From the NCBI GenBank assembly GCA_039881145.1, contig JAYKKI010000074.1:9340501-9404500 (forward strand): a stretch of DNA of 64,000 nt, read 5' to 3'. Under the pieces are notes generated by a model. It worked only from the letters and a program-made list of their open reading frames with translations, did not search any database and was not told the DNA's origin. How positions within the stretch are numbered: the first letter of the stretch is position 1; every line of letters begins with the position of its first letter. A program made the translations under genes and the position numbers. This stretch comes from Druceiella hillmani (lineage: Eukaryota; Arthropoda; Insecta; Lepidoptera; Hepialidae). Of this stretch, positions 22,591-36,460 are shown in pieces.

Positions 22591-23803
22591 ATATGAATAT
22601 TCTATAGTGTAAATATTTAATTCTACTCTAAGTACAAATTATTGATAAGTAGAATGTACATTACCACGTCGATATAACAATATTACAATTTAAATAAAGT
22701 CACTTACGTATTTATACATAAAAATTTATTATTTCTATGTTATTTTCGGAGATTTTAGTGAAGATTTTCTTAACGAAAATCACATGCTTACATTTATGGA
22801 GAACGCCGAATACATACATTTGCTGCAAACTTGTGTTACCACGTGAGGAGGAACACACCTTGAAAATATTTTGGAAATTTCAGTTGCGAAGTTGGAATGT
22901 ATTTTTCTTTATTCAAATATCACAAACTTATATGGGTACGCATTGATTTAAGAAAGGCTTATTTCACGTATCTTGTATTTGGAGAATTACCATTATATTC
23001 AACTTAAAATAAAAAACTATAAACTATCACTAAATTTACTATGAACTCTGATTATTATAACATTTATTTAAATAAAAAGATGATGATAATATAAAATACA
23101 TACTCTTAAAATCATCATAACACTTTCTGTAATTCCTCCCTAAGACTTCCATCGAAAAACGAGTATGCATACTTATTTTTTTAAGAAGAATACTTATTGA
23201 TAAAACATGTCAACTTATGTTACAGACCATCAAATTTATGAACATAATTTTATTAACTTCCCTCTTACATTTATTCTTACATACGAATTTTACCGATCAG
23301 TTGATCATTTTGAATGTAGCATTTATTTTTTACAAGAATTTTCAATTCAAATGGACCAAGGTATTTGATGCATAGTTACTTCTTTTAAAGTATTTTAAAC
23401 TAAAGCTTTGTGGGGGTCTTATAAAAATACAAGCTGCGTATGACACTTGAGACATTAAAAAGTCTTTAATAACTTCGGCGTCGGTGCAGGTATGAAAATA
23501 CCACCGACACGAATTTTTCCAATCAGTTGGTCACTGCATGAAATATTGATTTTTACAAGAGTTCTTAATACAAATTGAATTTTATGGCTAGTTACTCCTT
23601 GTAAAGTATTCTACACTCTAAAGAACCTTTAATAACATCGACTCCAGTGAGAAAATAGTTTTTGAAGTGAAAACTTCTTTAGTTGCATTGAGCGATTTTT
23701 GGTACGGGAAAATCTTATGGGTTCGCGTCACCGATATTATGGTAATGCTAACAGTATATCTGTAGATATGAATATGAGGTGTTGCGCTTAGCCAACTGTG
23801 AAA
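22591..23803. other. AT-rich interval without recognised content
   Basis: Contains an imperfect internal repetition: TATGAATATGAGGT-type sequences and the pair at about 23398-23520 and 23578-23640 sharing CCTTTAATAAC / GTCTTTAATAAC and TTTTTACAAGA. No gene recognised. Confidence 0.4.
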
Positions 23804-23985
<182 letters not shown>

Positions 23986-24639
23986 ATACCTGACTAAAAT
24001 CTTATGAGTTCCCGTCAGCGACATGGTATAACAGCAGTAAATCTGTAGCTATAAGGGTGATGTGTTATGCAACATTAGTACTGTGTGTCATGATCATTGT
24101 CCAGTACAACAATGAGCACTAAATATGTTAATATTTTTATGTATAAAAATGAATAACAAAACGAAGCATTTATTTTCAAATATTGGCAACATTCGTATCA
24201 ATATTTGTGTTTAAAAATTTTATATTATTTGTTATTATTTTTATTTTATTCGACCTCAATACATAATGCAATGAATATCTCATAATTGCTTAAGAATTAA
24301 TTTACTAGCGTAGTAAAACAGATTCCTAGTTGTTGGATAATATTTTTGTCGCGAATTTTAAAATTTTTCCTATGTTTTTTTATTTATTATTATATTTTTC
24401 ATTTGCTTGTTGCACAAACACTGCAGTTATGTCAAATTTCTTTTCTTAAAACAATGAAATACTATAAGGGCTAACCTGTACGTCTATACTCGGTTGGTTA
24501 TATTTCACAGGATTATTGAGTCAGTCCCTATGTTAGATATTGAGTCAATCCGTATGTCTTTAAAATAAGATATTATCATCTAAGATATTATCATATTATC
24601 ATCTAGATATCATCATGACCTATTAAGGTCATACCCCTT
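23986..24639. other. AT-rich interval without recognised content
   Basis: Short direct repeats only: ATTGAGTCAGTCCCTATG / ATTGAGTCAATCCGTATG (about 24518 and 24539) and several ATATTATCATCTA units at about 24574-24615. Confidence 0.45.
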
Positions 24640-25983
24640 AAAGGCCTCAAGATAAAAACGTAAATTTTTTAAAGGGTAATTCTGGTACAACCAATAATAT
24701 AAATAAATTGAAGGAATTAGCATCGCAGGACTCGAAGAAGAAAAAGTTATGAAAGTAATGAATATGGTTTACGTTCGTGTAAATATATACACGACATGGA
24801 ATTTTGCTAATGCACTGTGCTGTGTGTTTAGATATAAGCTATCTAAAATTATACTCGACAAATTACCAGTCTCTAAATTGCATTCGATTAAATACCGAAC
24901 TATCGATATTGTTAAAAATTTTAAAACTTTTTTGTAAACACAAAATCGATGAATATTTCAGAGCTTTTCATTGAAATAACTGGAGGTAGTCAAGTGTAAT
25001 CAAATTAAAATTATTTTCAATTAATTGTTCAAGACACATATTTAATCGAGAAAAACAATTTTCGTTCGTTTTTTCAAGAAATTTTATGTACATTATTGGT
25101 TAACATGAAAGGACTATATCTTTTGCTTCGGTGTAATATAATTTCTATCTTACCCCTGATATTAAAAATATATAAAAAACAATGTAAAATAAATAAAACA
25201 ACAACTTTCTCAACATTATTCTAGAAAACTTAAAATAAGTGGAATGAAAAGGGAAAAAGCAAAATTGAAACAGATACACTAACAGACGAAAAGCGAAGGT
25301 GCAAAAGAAAAATATGCGGAAAGGAGAAAAATATATTAATAATTGGCGACTTGTCCATAAATTACATTTATAAATAAGAATCAATATTTATTGACAAATG
25401 TAATGACATATATTTCACAATATTGGGACCACTTGTTTTTATTTTATTACCGGTTTGTTATTAAAATTATTTGTAAAAACCACGTCATTTATCAGATTAT
25501 TGAAACTATAATCCCAATATTGTCGGTATTTTACGTAGTAAACTGATTTAGAAATTTTCACAATCGGAGCTGGTTGGACAGAATATATTTTTAATGAATA
25601 ACAAAACATTGCTCTGCGACTGCAAATTTTTTATCCAATAAAGTTACTTTCTGTATAAATGTTCGGATGGATGCTTCAATGTCAAATATTACAAAAATAC
25701 GACTGTGCGTAAATGCACTATATTAAACACAAGTGTGTGGTTCAAAGTAAAAATTGTGCGTACAAACATGATATTCTTAAAAAAACACAAATTACGCACG
25801 AGATGATTTTAACGAGATGCTAATAAGAAAAATATGCAATTAATCAATGTCTATAAATTTTCGCTGCTCCAGGAATATTGCTTATATTAATTAGAAATTT
25901 GAAATATCAAGAATTAGTGGTGAGATACCTAAGAAAAGTTACGTAAATATAATTTAAAATCAGCAACTGCAGCTCAAATGCGA
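24640..25983 (+). repeat. Block A, second copy (distal part)
   Basis: Matches the distal part of the first and third copies: 24735-24830 (GAAGAAAAAGTTATGAAAG, ATGCACTGTGCTGTGTG) with 1782-1890 and 32130-32215; 25505-25575 (ATAATCCCAATATTGTCGG, CACAATCGGAGC) with 2085-2180; and 25750-25990 with 32395-32630. The last part includes a short inverted repeat, TGTGCGTA...TTACGCAC, at 25756-25798, equivalent to GTGCGTCC...TTACGCAC at 32406-32448. Confidence 0.6.
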
Positions 25984-26014
25984 TATAAAAATAACACAGA
26001 TTCACATTCACATC
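25984..26014 (+). promoter_or_regulatory. TATA box plus initiator, block A' core promoter
   Basis: TATAAAAATA at 25984 is followed 18-24 bp later by TCACATTCACATC, an initiator-like sequence at the spacing expected for RNA polymerase II (about 30 bp from TATA to start). The same arrangement occurs at 32623-32658 and, decayed, at 2268-2298. What is transcribed is not clear: the downstream sequence has an ATG at 26022 followed directly by GTAAAG, but it is not conserved. Confidence 0.4.
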
Positions 26015-26317
26015 TAAAAAATGGTAAAGATAATAAATGAAGTACACATTTTGTTTTAAACAAAATGTTTAGTGTTATTCCGAAGTATCACCAACAAAAA
26101 TCTCTACCCTAATAATCTCATTATTATTATATAAATGTTATTACTGTTAATTAAATTCTTTTTAATTTCGATAATTATCGAAAAGATACTAACGAAACCA
26201 ATATTTATAAATATGGAAATGGATGTATGCTTTATTACGACTCAAAGATTTTAGATACGTTTCTTCGAAATATTATCGCAATTTTAATTTATTTACACCT
26301 TTTAAAATTCATATTTG

Positions 26318-26405
26318 TGCATGCGCACGTGCGTGCGTGCTAGCGCGCGCGTGTGCCTGTGTGCGTGCGTGCGTGCGTGCGTGTGCGTGTATGTGTGTGT
26401 GTGCC
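26318..26405. repeat. Alternating purine-pyrimidine GT/GC microsatellite
   Basis: GCATGCGCACGTGCG, GCGCGCGCG and repeated TGCG/TG units make about 85 bp of alternating purine-pyrimidine sequence, an island of high GC in AT-rich DNA. The open frame through it is repetitive Ala/Cys/Arg and is not a gene. Confidence 0.9.
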
Positions 26406-26990
26406 CAGTAAATTTGAACCTGAAAAAGCATTAATAATTCCTTATATATTTTTATTAAATAACGTTAATTTCATGAAAACTTAATATTGAATATGGCATA
26501 TAAATAAATAAGAAAGGGTGGAGATTAACAGTTGAAACAGGGTCATCGTTGATGAAATTACACCACATTTGATATTTCTCACGAATATTTCATTCATTAA
26601 CGCGCAGTAGATATAAGTCATTCCTCATGTCATGCAGTTAATTTTTCTTTGACTGATATACAGTTATTTGCAAAACAATTATCCTTACCGCTATTTATAG
26701 CTGGAAATTGTTACGTATTTTGCTAACAAACAATTTTAGTCCGGAATCGTTTTCCAAAAAACTTTAGATCGAAATAATTTTATAGTTCTATATTAAGCAA
26801 AATTTGTATTTACAATCGTCGCTCTTTATCATCGACACCCTTAAAATTTTCACTCAAGAGTGAATAGTATGTACTTTTAAAATCATATGCTAGACCAAGA
26901 TAGCACAAAATGAAAAATTTGGACGCTCCCTTTGTGTAACCGATTGCATTTGCAAGAAAAACAATAATAACCGAAAATAGAGTAATTCAC
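26406..26990. other. AT-rich interval without recognised content
   Basis: No gene, RNA or repeat family recognised. Confidence 0.5.
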
Positions 26991-27173
26991 CTAGAAAGGA
27001 AACGTCCACATGTAAGTTTTGTCTTCGGTTCGATCGAGCGACAAACAGGGCAAGAATTCGGTACAACCACCTCGGATTGAATCCTTCTCGTCAGTCTCGG
27101 CAACACGATGCGCTTTGCGAGTGGGCTCCAGTTGAGATACCTTCACGCTAATATATAAAAGTTCACGTTTCAT
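26991..27173 (-). CDS. Hypothetical ORF in block D (copy 2)
   Basis: Starts with ATG at 27173 and reads MKRELLYISVKVSQLEPTRK, AHRVAETDEKDSIRGGCTEF, then LPCLSLDRTEDKTYMWTFPF and a stop. Codon use is balanced and clearly less AT-rich than the flanks, which supports real coding origin. It lies just 3' of the conserved D block on the minus strand, as does the ORF at 3952-4239. No signal peptide or known domain. Similarity to the partner ORF is weak, so the two could be diverging exons or the open frames could be partly chance. Confidence 0.35.
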   Translation of the reverse strand: MKRELLYISVKVSQLEPTRKAHRVAETDEKDSIRGGCTEFLPCLSLDRTEDKTYMWTFPF

Positions 27174-27340
27174 ATTCTAATCTTAAAATGACTAAACCAA
27201 TTTCAAGCAAATTTTAAACGATATACTCTTTTCTCTGAGAGTTTTTCAAATTAAATATTATCACTGTATGCCATTAGATTGAAATTCAGAGAGTGTTATC
27301 GAAAAAAAGACGGAAGGCGGCATGTATGTTATTTAATGTT
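27174..27340 (-). repeat. Block D, second copy
   Basis: Counterpart of 4290-4510 with TTCTCTGAGAG, AATATTATCAC, AGAGAGTGTTATCG and GACGGAAGGCGGCATGTATG in the same order. The tandem 23-bp unit of the first copy is single here. Confidence 0.65.
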
Positions 27341-29703
<2,363 letters not shown>

Positions 29704-30290
29704 CGGTCTCCAAGGAACATGAATATTTTTCAGTGTTAACTATTTAGGTATACGTTAATATGCTTTATCAGTATGTCAAAATTCAAGTCTCCAACTTTAG
29801 CGTTTCCGCAAAACAAACGATTTCCGAAGAAAGCTATGACAAACGGACAGATGGACGGTTTTATTTTTCAATACAAAAACCCACACTAACACAACAAACA
29901 AAGTTTCACTTTCAATACATTCTCCATTTTATTTTATTGATCTGCAAAGTAAATGAAATAATGACAAAAAAATTTAATCAGCACCATTTCATTTTGTCAT
30001 CAAAGGATCCAGTTGTATTATTATACTACGTGTCGTAGAATATCAAAGAAGTAAATACTTTCCCATGTTTAATACAATTCTTGAGAAATATTTTCATCAA
30101 GTATTATGCCACACAAAGATCATATTAAAACTATATACATTTTTTTTCTAGTTCTATAAGCGACGAAAATAAATGCATAAGTTAATATAACAGACATCCA
30201 CACGGGAAGATTTTAGATATTTAGTTAACTATACAATTCTTTGTCAATCTTCTTCGTAAGCAGAAAATAAAGGGTGGAGAGCATCTATTG

Positions 30291-30292
<2 letters not shown>

Positions 30293-30338
<46 letters not shown>

Positions 30339-30342
30339 CATA

Positions 30343-30409
<67 letters not shown>
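30293..30409. repeat. (TA)n microsatellite
   Basis: TA run with interruptions GTATATACATATAT at about 30331 and GTATACATAT at about 30377. Confidence 0.98.
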
Positions 30410-30411
<2 letters not shown>

Positions 30412-30609
30412 CATTCGAGATTTTATATTCAAATGGTATATGGCCTTACATATCTTATTTCCCTGATGATTATTGTAGAGTTCTTTAATATTGGGTTAGA
30501 GCTAATTTTAAAATTAAATATACGCGTATTTTGGATTCACGTTACAAATTTTATTTGATTTGAATTTTTTCGCGGTAATTATCTATTTAATGAGTAAACC
30601 TAGATATTA

Positions 30610-31199
30610 TAAACTAAGTATTCACCATGTCCCGACGTTTCAGACTGATTGCACAGCCTGTGGTCACGGGAAGACTGAAGATGTATAGGAGTCACCGCTG
30701 AGACGCGGGAGTGTTTTTTCAAAACTACCCCCACTTGGTTGATTGTAGAGATCTAAGGCGCGTTCACACTAGACCTACACACTACACTGACGGTGTCATG
30801 ACACTTGGATTTATGTACACATCGCGAACACCTAGTTGCAATCACTGGATTCCAAGTCGCCGAGAGTTTGAATCCGTCTTCACGGTTGAAATTTGGATGT
30901 TTTTTTAATTTCAATCGCTTCCCGTATAATCCTCTTGAAATAATGAGGCTCAGAAGAAATAACCTTGGGGTCATGAAGTTCGATCCAGTGATTGGGCCCC
31001 GAATCAACTAAGTGTTCTGTTATAGCAGACTTATTTATCTGGCGGTTCTTCACAGCTGATATGTGTTCCTTCATGCGTTCGGCGATTGTCCTTTTTGTCT
31101 GACCTATGTAGGAAAGACCGCAGCTGCAGTCGATTTTATAGACACCTGGCTTCTGCAATGGAATTCGACTTCGCTCTTTACCTTGAGTTGCGTTCACCC
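30610..31199 (-). mobile_element. Penelope-like element, 3' fragment
   Basis: On the minus strand a GIY-YIG endonuclease tail is followed by a 3' region with a CTGAAACGTCGGGAC motif (about 30630-30650), a kind of sequence recalled from 3' ends of Penelope-like retroelements. The reverse transcriptase part is missing. The 5' truncation point, near 31199, coincides with the first base at which homology to block A resumes, so the insertion is younger than the block duplication. No target-site duplication was confirmed. Confidence 0.75.
30750..31197 (-). pseudogene. GIY-YIG endonuclease domain of a Penelope-like element, frameshifted
   Basis: Endonuclease domain fused to the C-terminus of Penelope-type reverse transcriptases. 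The frame from 31197 reads IPLQKPGVYKIDCSCGLSYI, then GQTKRTIAERMKEH, SAITEHLVDSGPNHW and YFKRIIREAIEIKK. The hallmark GVYKI...SYIG pair, the TKRTIAERMKEH helix and the later EH are present. One extra base in the seven-T run at 30900-30906 shifts the frame; the true continuation KHPNFNREDGFKLSATWNPV is in the next frame. The 5' truncation removes the polymerase, so it is inert. Confidence 0.92.
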
Positions 31200-31880
31200 T
31201 AAAAAAATCACTTCAGCCGACTAATGGGATATATTGGCATATAAATCTTCAAATTGTCACAATTTACTTTCATTTCAGTTGAAAGTTGCAACCCCCGAAC
31301 ATTCAAAGTATTGAATTGATGAATAATCTAGAGATCAGCATAAATATTCGGCGAACAAGAGCGCTTTATTTTTGCAAATAGGCCCGAAAACTTTTTTATC
31401 CTTCCGGTCATCCCAGCGTGAGTGGTGTCCCTTTACGCGCCACTAGGAAATACCCAGCCAAACCCGACTCTCAAGTAACTATGAAGCATATAATCCAACA
31501 AGGCGGGGTTATTTTATTGAAGGGAAATCAACCTTGATAATTTTAAGCACGGGGGATGAGGAAATAAATAAATTTTATATGCAGAGGAACCGATTTCCCT
31601 TAAAATATATTTATTTCCTTTGGAGACAAGTCACTTATGGAGCTTACATTCAGAATTTCTCACACGATTTCGTATTAGGGGGATGTTTAATAATACTAAT
31701 CGATATTATCTTAAATTAAAAAGTAACATCGTAATTATTACAGAGGCCAGTATTCCAAAGTCGCGTAAAGCGATAAAGGAACTTTATTTTATAGCTATAA
31801 ATATATCGATATGATGTCAAATTTAAAATATTTGCACAGGCGCTGACATCGTCAAACAAAAGAGTATCGCGAAGTCCAGC
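31200..31880 (+). repeat. Block A, third copy (proximal part)
   Basis: Matches 760-1440 and 20711-21215: GTCACAATTTACTTTCATTTC, ATCAGCATAAATATTCGGCG (31335), ATCCTTCCGGTCATCC (31398), GGGGTTATTTTATTGAAGGG (about 31505), CCTTTGGAGACAAGTCAC (31618) and CGCTGACATCGTC (31841). The upstream third is missing or displaced by the Penelope-like insertion. Stops in all frames relative to copy 2. Confidence 0.75.
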
Positions 31881-32019
31881 ATTTTTCAAATTTTTCCCTT
31901 TATTTGTTACATGATATCGGAAATTATATCAAATTGTCAGATGTTAATTCAAAGATATGTCCCTAGAGGTTTTGACAGATGAGTGAGTCAGTGAAGGAGT
32001 TTCAAAATAAAATATCTTT

Positions 32020-32622
32020 TGAAGGTCATACTTCTTTAATGCGTTAAAATAATAGTGCGCAATTTATAGAGAGAATATCTGGTATAAATATTAACATTAA
32101 CAAAATTTATCCAATTAGTGTCGATAGCTAGAAGAACAGAAAGATTATGAAAATACGAAAAATGATTTATACTCCTGTATCACGGTTTTATTAGCACGCT
32201 ATTCTGTGTGTCTAGAAGTGAATATTTATCTAAAGCAAAATAAATCAATCATACACTGAATAAATCTTTCAATAAGTAATTTATAGTTTAATATTTAAAA
32301 TAGGCCAACGTTACTAATATTATGAAAATATAGTCAAATATTATAAATAGGGCTATTTTCAATGCACAAAATTAAAAAAACGAATGCACGATTCAAGAAA
32401 AGGATTGTGCGTCCAGACGACATGTTCTCAAAAAATTCAAATTACGCACGCGCTTAGCGAAATACAATCAAGTGCAAAATGCAATTCATCAATAACTAGA
32501 ATTTAATCGCAGTCTTGAAACATTGCATAATTAATCAGAATGTCGGGATTTCGTCATGAACGACCTAGAAAAGATATTTAAATACCAGTTCAAAGCCGGT
32601 ACTGAAATTTCCCGCTACCAGC
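32020..32622 (+). repeat. Block A, third copy (distal part)
   Basis: Matches the distal part of the other A copies: AGAACAGAAAGATTATG (about 32133), TTAGCACGCTATTCTGTGTG (about 32190), GGATTGTGCGTCC...TTACGCACGCG (32401-32450), TGCAATTCATCAAT (about 32480) and TTAATCAGAATG. Overall length from proximal to promoter is about 1.5 kb, compared with 1.7 kb in the first copy and 5.4 kb in the second. Confidence 0.65.
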
Positions 32623-32760
32623 TATATAAAAATATAAAGATTCGAACAACATTCACATATAAGTAAACCGACCGTGTGTGAGTCTAGTTCGCGTATCAAG
32701 TTTGGAATTTTCGTACGGTTTTTCTGTACCACGTTTGGAATGGAAATTGCTTTATTTATC
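32623..32760 (+). promoter_or_regulatory. TATA box, initiator and possible first exon of block A''
   Basis: TATATAAAAA at 32623 with TCACAT at 32653 gives a well-spaced core promoter, the best of the three copies. Downstream is 80-90 bp of mixed composition and an ATG at 32740 reading MEIALFI, then GTAAAT at 32761, which could be a phase-0 splice donor. This would be a very short first coding exon with the start of a hydrophobic leader. The promoter layout is visible; the exon is inference and no downstream exon was identified. Confidence 0.4.
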
Positions 32761-32882
32761 GTAAATAATCACTAACTTCCTAAGTGAATAAATACTTAAT
32801 AACAACTGATTTAATTAACCCATCAGAGCCTGAGATTTCGAAATTATATATTTTTTATGTTTATTCATATAAGTAAAATAAT

Positions 32883-32950
32883 AAATTTAAAAACTTTCGG
32901 TGCCCGTCACTATATTAATCGGTTTCTAAAAAACACTGTCAATAAAAGAC
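32883..32950 (+). repeat. Local direct repeat, copy 1
   Basis: AAAAACTTTCGGTGCCCGTCAC, then ATATTAATCGGTTTCT and AAAAACACT, matches 36840-36900 (AAAAACTCTCGGCACCCCGT, ATATTAATTATTTTCT, AAAAACACT) in the same orientation. It sits immediately outside the left inverted repeat at 32950. Confidence 0.6.
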
Positions 32951-33663
32951 TATAGTCCATTTAATTTCAAGATGGAATGTTTGTAAACAATCGAATTTGA
33001 CAGTTAAAATATGGTTGGCACAAATATAATATTTGATCAGCTGACGATTATTTATAAAATTCATTGCATTATTCCCGGAGTATTATTAAAGTATATACAT
33101 AATCAAAATACTAACTTCAGAAAGTTTCACTATGAAAAATGTTATAAATACAAGTATCACACCATTATTTTATTGATACCAATTCTAAAATATTACACGG
33201 TAAAAATGGGCAACCCTCCATTTTTTTTGCGAAATAGTCAGGTGTTTCAAACATTTTGTGAAAATAATCAAAATCTCGACGTTCTAAAAATCTAGACCAT
33301 ATATGCTATTTATTAATTTTATAAGGCGTTAGAGTGAGATAGCTACAATGTATCAGCTTACGCTGCTATATTTCTAGATTTGATGACCTTATATACAGAT
33401 ATAGTTATGATATATTTGGTGTATAGGTAATTAAACAAACATTGTGAAATATCTCATTTTCTCTTCAAGTAAGTGGTGATACTAAAATATTTTCCATTGT
33501 AGCCTACAAATTGTAGACATACTTTAGAATAATGTTTTTGTAATAACTGAGCTTTTACTCTTGTTTCGATGTATATTTTCGATGATTATTCTTAATATTA
33601 GACATATTTATATCAAAAACATTAAAAAAGCTTTAATGTTAATATCCGTTATAAGTTGGCCGC

Positions 33664-33834
33664 TCATGTAAGGATAATATGGCCACTTAATTTCCGGGTC
33701 ATTCTACATCTTCCTTTGCATTTTTCGTTACTTTTTTCTCGCGTAAGTTTTTCTTTTCCGTTTCTTGTTTCTTCATTTTCTTGCCACAAGGATTGCAATA
33801 ATTGTTGAACAGAATACAATTTAGATGCGGCCAT
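33664..33834 (-). CDS. Hypothetical 56-aa charged ORF
   Basis: ATG at 33834, starting MAASKLYSVQQLLQSLWQEN and continuing EETRNGKEKLTREKSNEKCK to a stop at 33664. Balanced codon use, an amphipathic-looking Gln/Leu segment and a basic tail. It lies 32 bp downstream of the ORF at 33866-34147 on the same strand, so both may derive from one broken coding region of the putative transposon. No family recognised. Confidence 0.3.
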   Translation of the reverse strand: MAASKLYSVQQLLQSLWQENEETRNGKEKLTREKSNEKCKGRCRMTRKLSGHIILT

Positions 33835-33865
33835 AATTTACAAACAATTTCTTGTAGCTACTCTT

Positions 33866-34350
33866 TTATTTTGTCAGTCTCGTAATAATTTTCACTGCAT
33901 TCCACGCATCATATATATTATTTTCGGGACTGGAATTTTCACCGGCTAATTCTATCGTTTCTTCTTCCTCAGAACTTGAATGTAATTTCATTTTTTGCTT
34001 TTCAATGTTAAGATTTTTCTTCATAATCTTATTATTTTTACTTTCCCTTTCCTTTTTTTCACTAATGTAATATAGGGATGCGAGTACCTTCGCTATTTGC
34101 TTCAACAGTTTCCGAACGCTAGTAAGCAGTTCTACAACTGGGTACATATCAGTCAGGTACTTTGAAGGCGGGTCTTTTTGTGAGCATCCTCATTAGATCT
34201 TTATGTTAAATGCCCGGTTGGTGGTAGTTCGGTTTGAACCCGTTCAGACGACGGATCCTCAAGTATCATTGAAATCTCTTCAATATCTCTGTCATTTTTA
34301 AGATTATCAGATATGTAAGCATAATCTGGAAAGATTAATCCGGAATCTAA
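33866..34350 (-). pseudogene. Lys/Glu-rich coding remnant, probably two frames of one gene
   Basis: An open frame from 34147 to 33866 (93 codons) starts MYPVVELLTSVRKLLKQIAK, passes EKKERESKNNKIMKKNLNIE and the acidic run SSSEEEETIELAGENSSPEN, and ends AVKIITRLTK. Upstream on the same strand (about 34350-34200) a second frame reads YAYISDNLKNDRDIEEISMI and LEDPSSERVQTELPPTGHLT before a stop; together they look like one charged protein broken by a frameshift near 34150-34200. The lysine-rich middle may form a coiled coil. No domain known to me. Confidence 0.35.
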
Positions 34351-36407
34351 ATTTAGCACCATTTATGAATTTGTTATTCGATTTGAAGTTATGTTATCGA
34401 CAGGTTATTATATTCAATGAAAAAATAGTAAAAACATAATAATTTTTAAAAATATTAACATTGCGACATCAAATATCAACGTACTAAAAAAATCTCAGGT
34501 AAATAGAAACTTTAAAGTTTAAAAGCACTTTTTAATTTTTTTTTCAATAAAAAAATGTATACAGCGATGTACACGTTCGAGAAGCAATCGCTCACCAATC
34601 TTAGCTCACGACATATAGAGCAGCACTAAAATTGTTTGGTTGGTCGTTTCATCGCACAGACCATATAATATTGAATTACCCTACGCTAATACCCGGAAAC
34701 TCAGCCTTGATTGTATTTATATATATTATAGTGTATTCGCAGTAATTCCTTATGACGCATTTTAATAGTCGTACAAAAAGAAAACGTATTGTGAGCGGCA
34801 TAGTGTACTAAGCGGAAAATAACATAATAATTGAAATATCATTCTGAAAAGAAAACATGTATCTACGTTTGTGTTTCGTACAAATAGTTTAAAAAATAAT
34901 ATATTTATGTCAATGGCTGCAGAAAATGTAATGTTTACCTCATCTCGACAAATAATTAAATATTTATTTCATACTGACCTACATATATATTAATTTTTAT
35001 ACTACTCGAATAATCTGAAAAACATTTTAGGAGATATTAGAAAGAGAAGAAATGTAATACCCATTTTTATGGTCACTTTGAGACTTGTTAATAATATTAT
35101 TTTGACACTGTACTTTCGTTCGACTCTCAAAAAATCATCAGTTTATCAGATAAAAACGTCGATTTGTGCTTATGAATCTTGCCGGACAATAAATTATATA
35201 TATATATCTGGTAAAATTAACTTATTAGTCTTTATTTTGAGGATAACCAATGCGGGTTCGTATGATTATCTATCTGTCCGCTGTTGTACAAACACGAAAC
35301 CTAACAATTGTATTGAAGTGGCCATATATAAATTTACGTAGCACCAAAAAAAATTAATTAATCTGAGCGCACAGCTAGTATGATTATTTGCGACATTCAT
35401 TATTTATATGTTCACAAGGGACACACTTCTTGTCCAAAGGCATTTAGATTCAGGAGATCGATTATATTTTTTTGTTTACTGTATGCCCACGTATGGCTTA
35501 TACAACACTTATCAACGTAATGGCGGGAGATGTCCGCACTCTCATTTTCCAATATTGCTCTCTACATTTTTGGTGTTTCATAAACATATTTTGTATTATA
35601 TTAAGTTTAGTATATTATTACGTGTTTAATAATGTTAAATTCGTTGTGTTAAATGTGTCATATTTTTAAGTATGAGTGTAATTAAAATGGCCTATACAGC
35701 AGTCATATCACTGTAAGATAAACAGAATCAAAATGATCTGGACACAAAAGAAATGAAATGTGGTTAAAGAAAACACTACTTTTAAATTAAACGATGTCAA
35801 AACATTTTTACTTGGAGCAATGCCATTTAATTGAACGAACATTGTTATCGTTGATATACGATGTAATTACTGTTGATATACGATGTAATAGATAGATTTA
35901 TGATGAATAAATTCTGCTAATATGTTCTGTAATAGATATGATATGTTCTGTAATACTATTTCTCAGTGATATCGGCAAAAGGCCTCACCGGCACTAGCAT
36001 TAGGCACAACCATCTTTGGATATCGGTGTGAAGCCCAGATGCATTGTGATGTAATTGTATACGTATGCAGTGTATTTTGTCTGAAATGTTATTGTATTAC
36101 ATGTATTTTTATACATTAGTTCGTTTTAAAAAAATATTTTAAGAATTACTTAATTTAATTAAACAACTATTTCTATCGAAATTTTTGGTATTATTTTATT
36201 ATATGTCTTTTTTACGTAATACTTTTAAATTGTTCTTACTTATCTGAATTTCTCATAAATTAAAATATAATCTATATAATATAAGCTACATGCACATCAC
36301 ATATAAGCTACGTGCACAGAAATCTATGTACACAGTGTAAATTAACAAATAAATCCACATTAAATTACTAACGTGAATGTAAGAAAAAGGTTTGCAATAC
36401 CTGAACT
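34351..36407. other. AT-rich interior of the putative transposon
   Basis: Short local repeats: TGTTGATATACGATGTAAT-type units at about 35852 and 35872, and ATATGTTCTGTAATA at about 35919 and 35940. Open frames at 35069-35341 and 35408-35629 have no family resemblance; the first ends in a Cys-containing stretch (VRCCTNTKPNNC) and is left uncalled. Confidence 0.4.
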
Positions 36408-36460
36408 ATCAAAAGTGATTGTTTACAAACATTCCATCTTGAATTCGAATGGATTATAAT

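Noticed and set aside
35852..35955. Short spaced repeats that resemble a CRISPR-like pattern
   Set aside because: Only two copies each, of 15-19 bp, and the context is eukaryotic; simple local duplication explains them.
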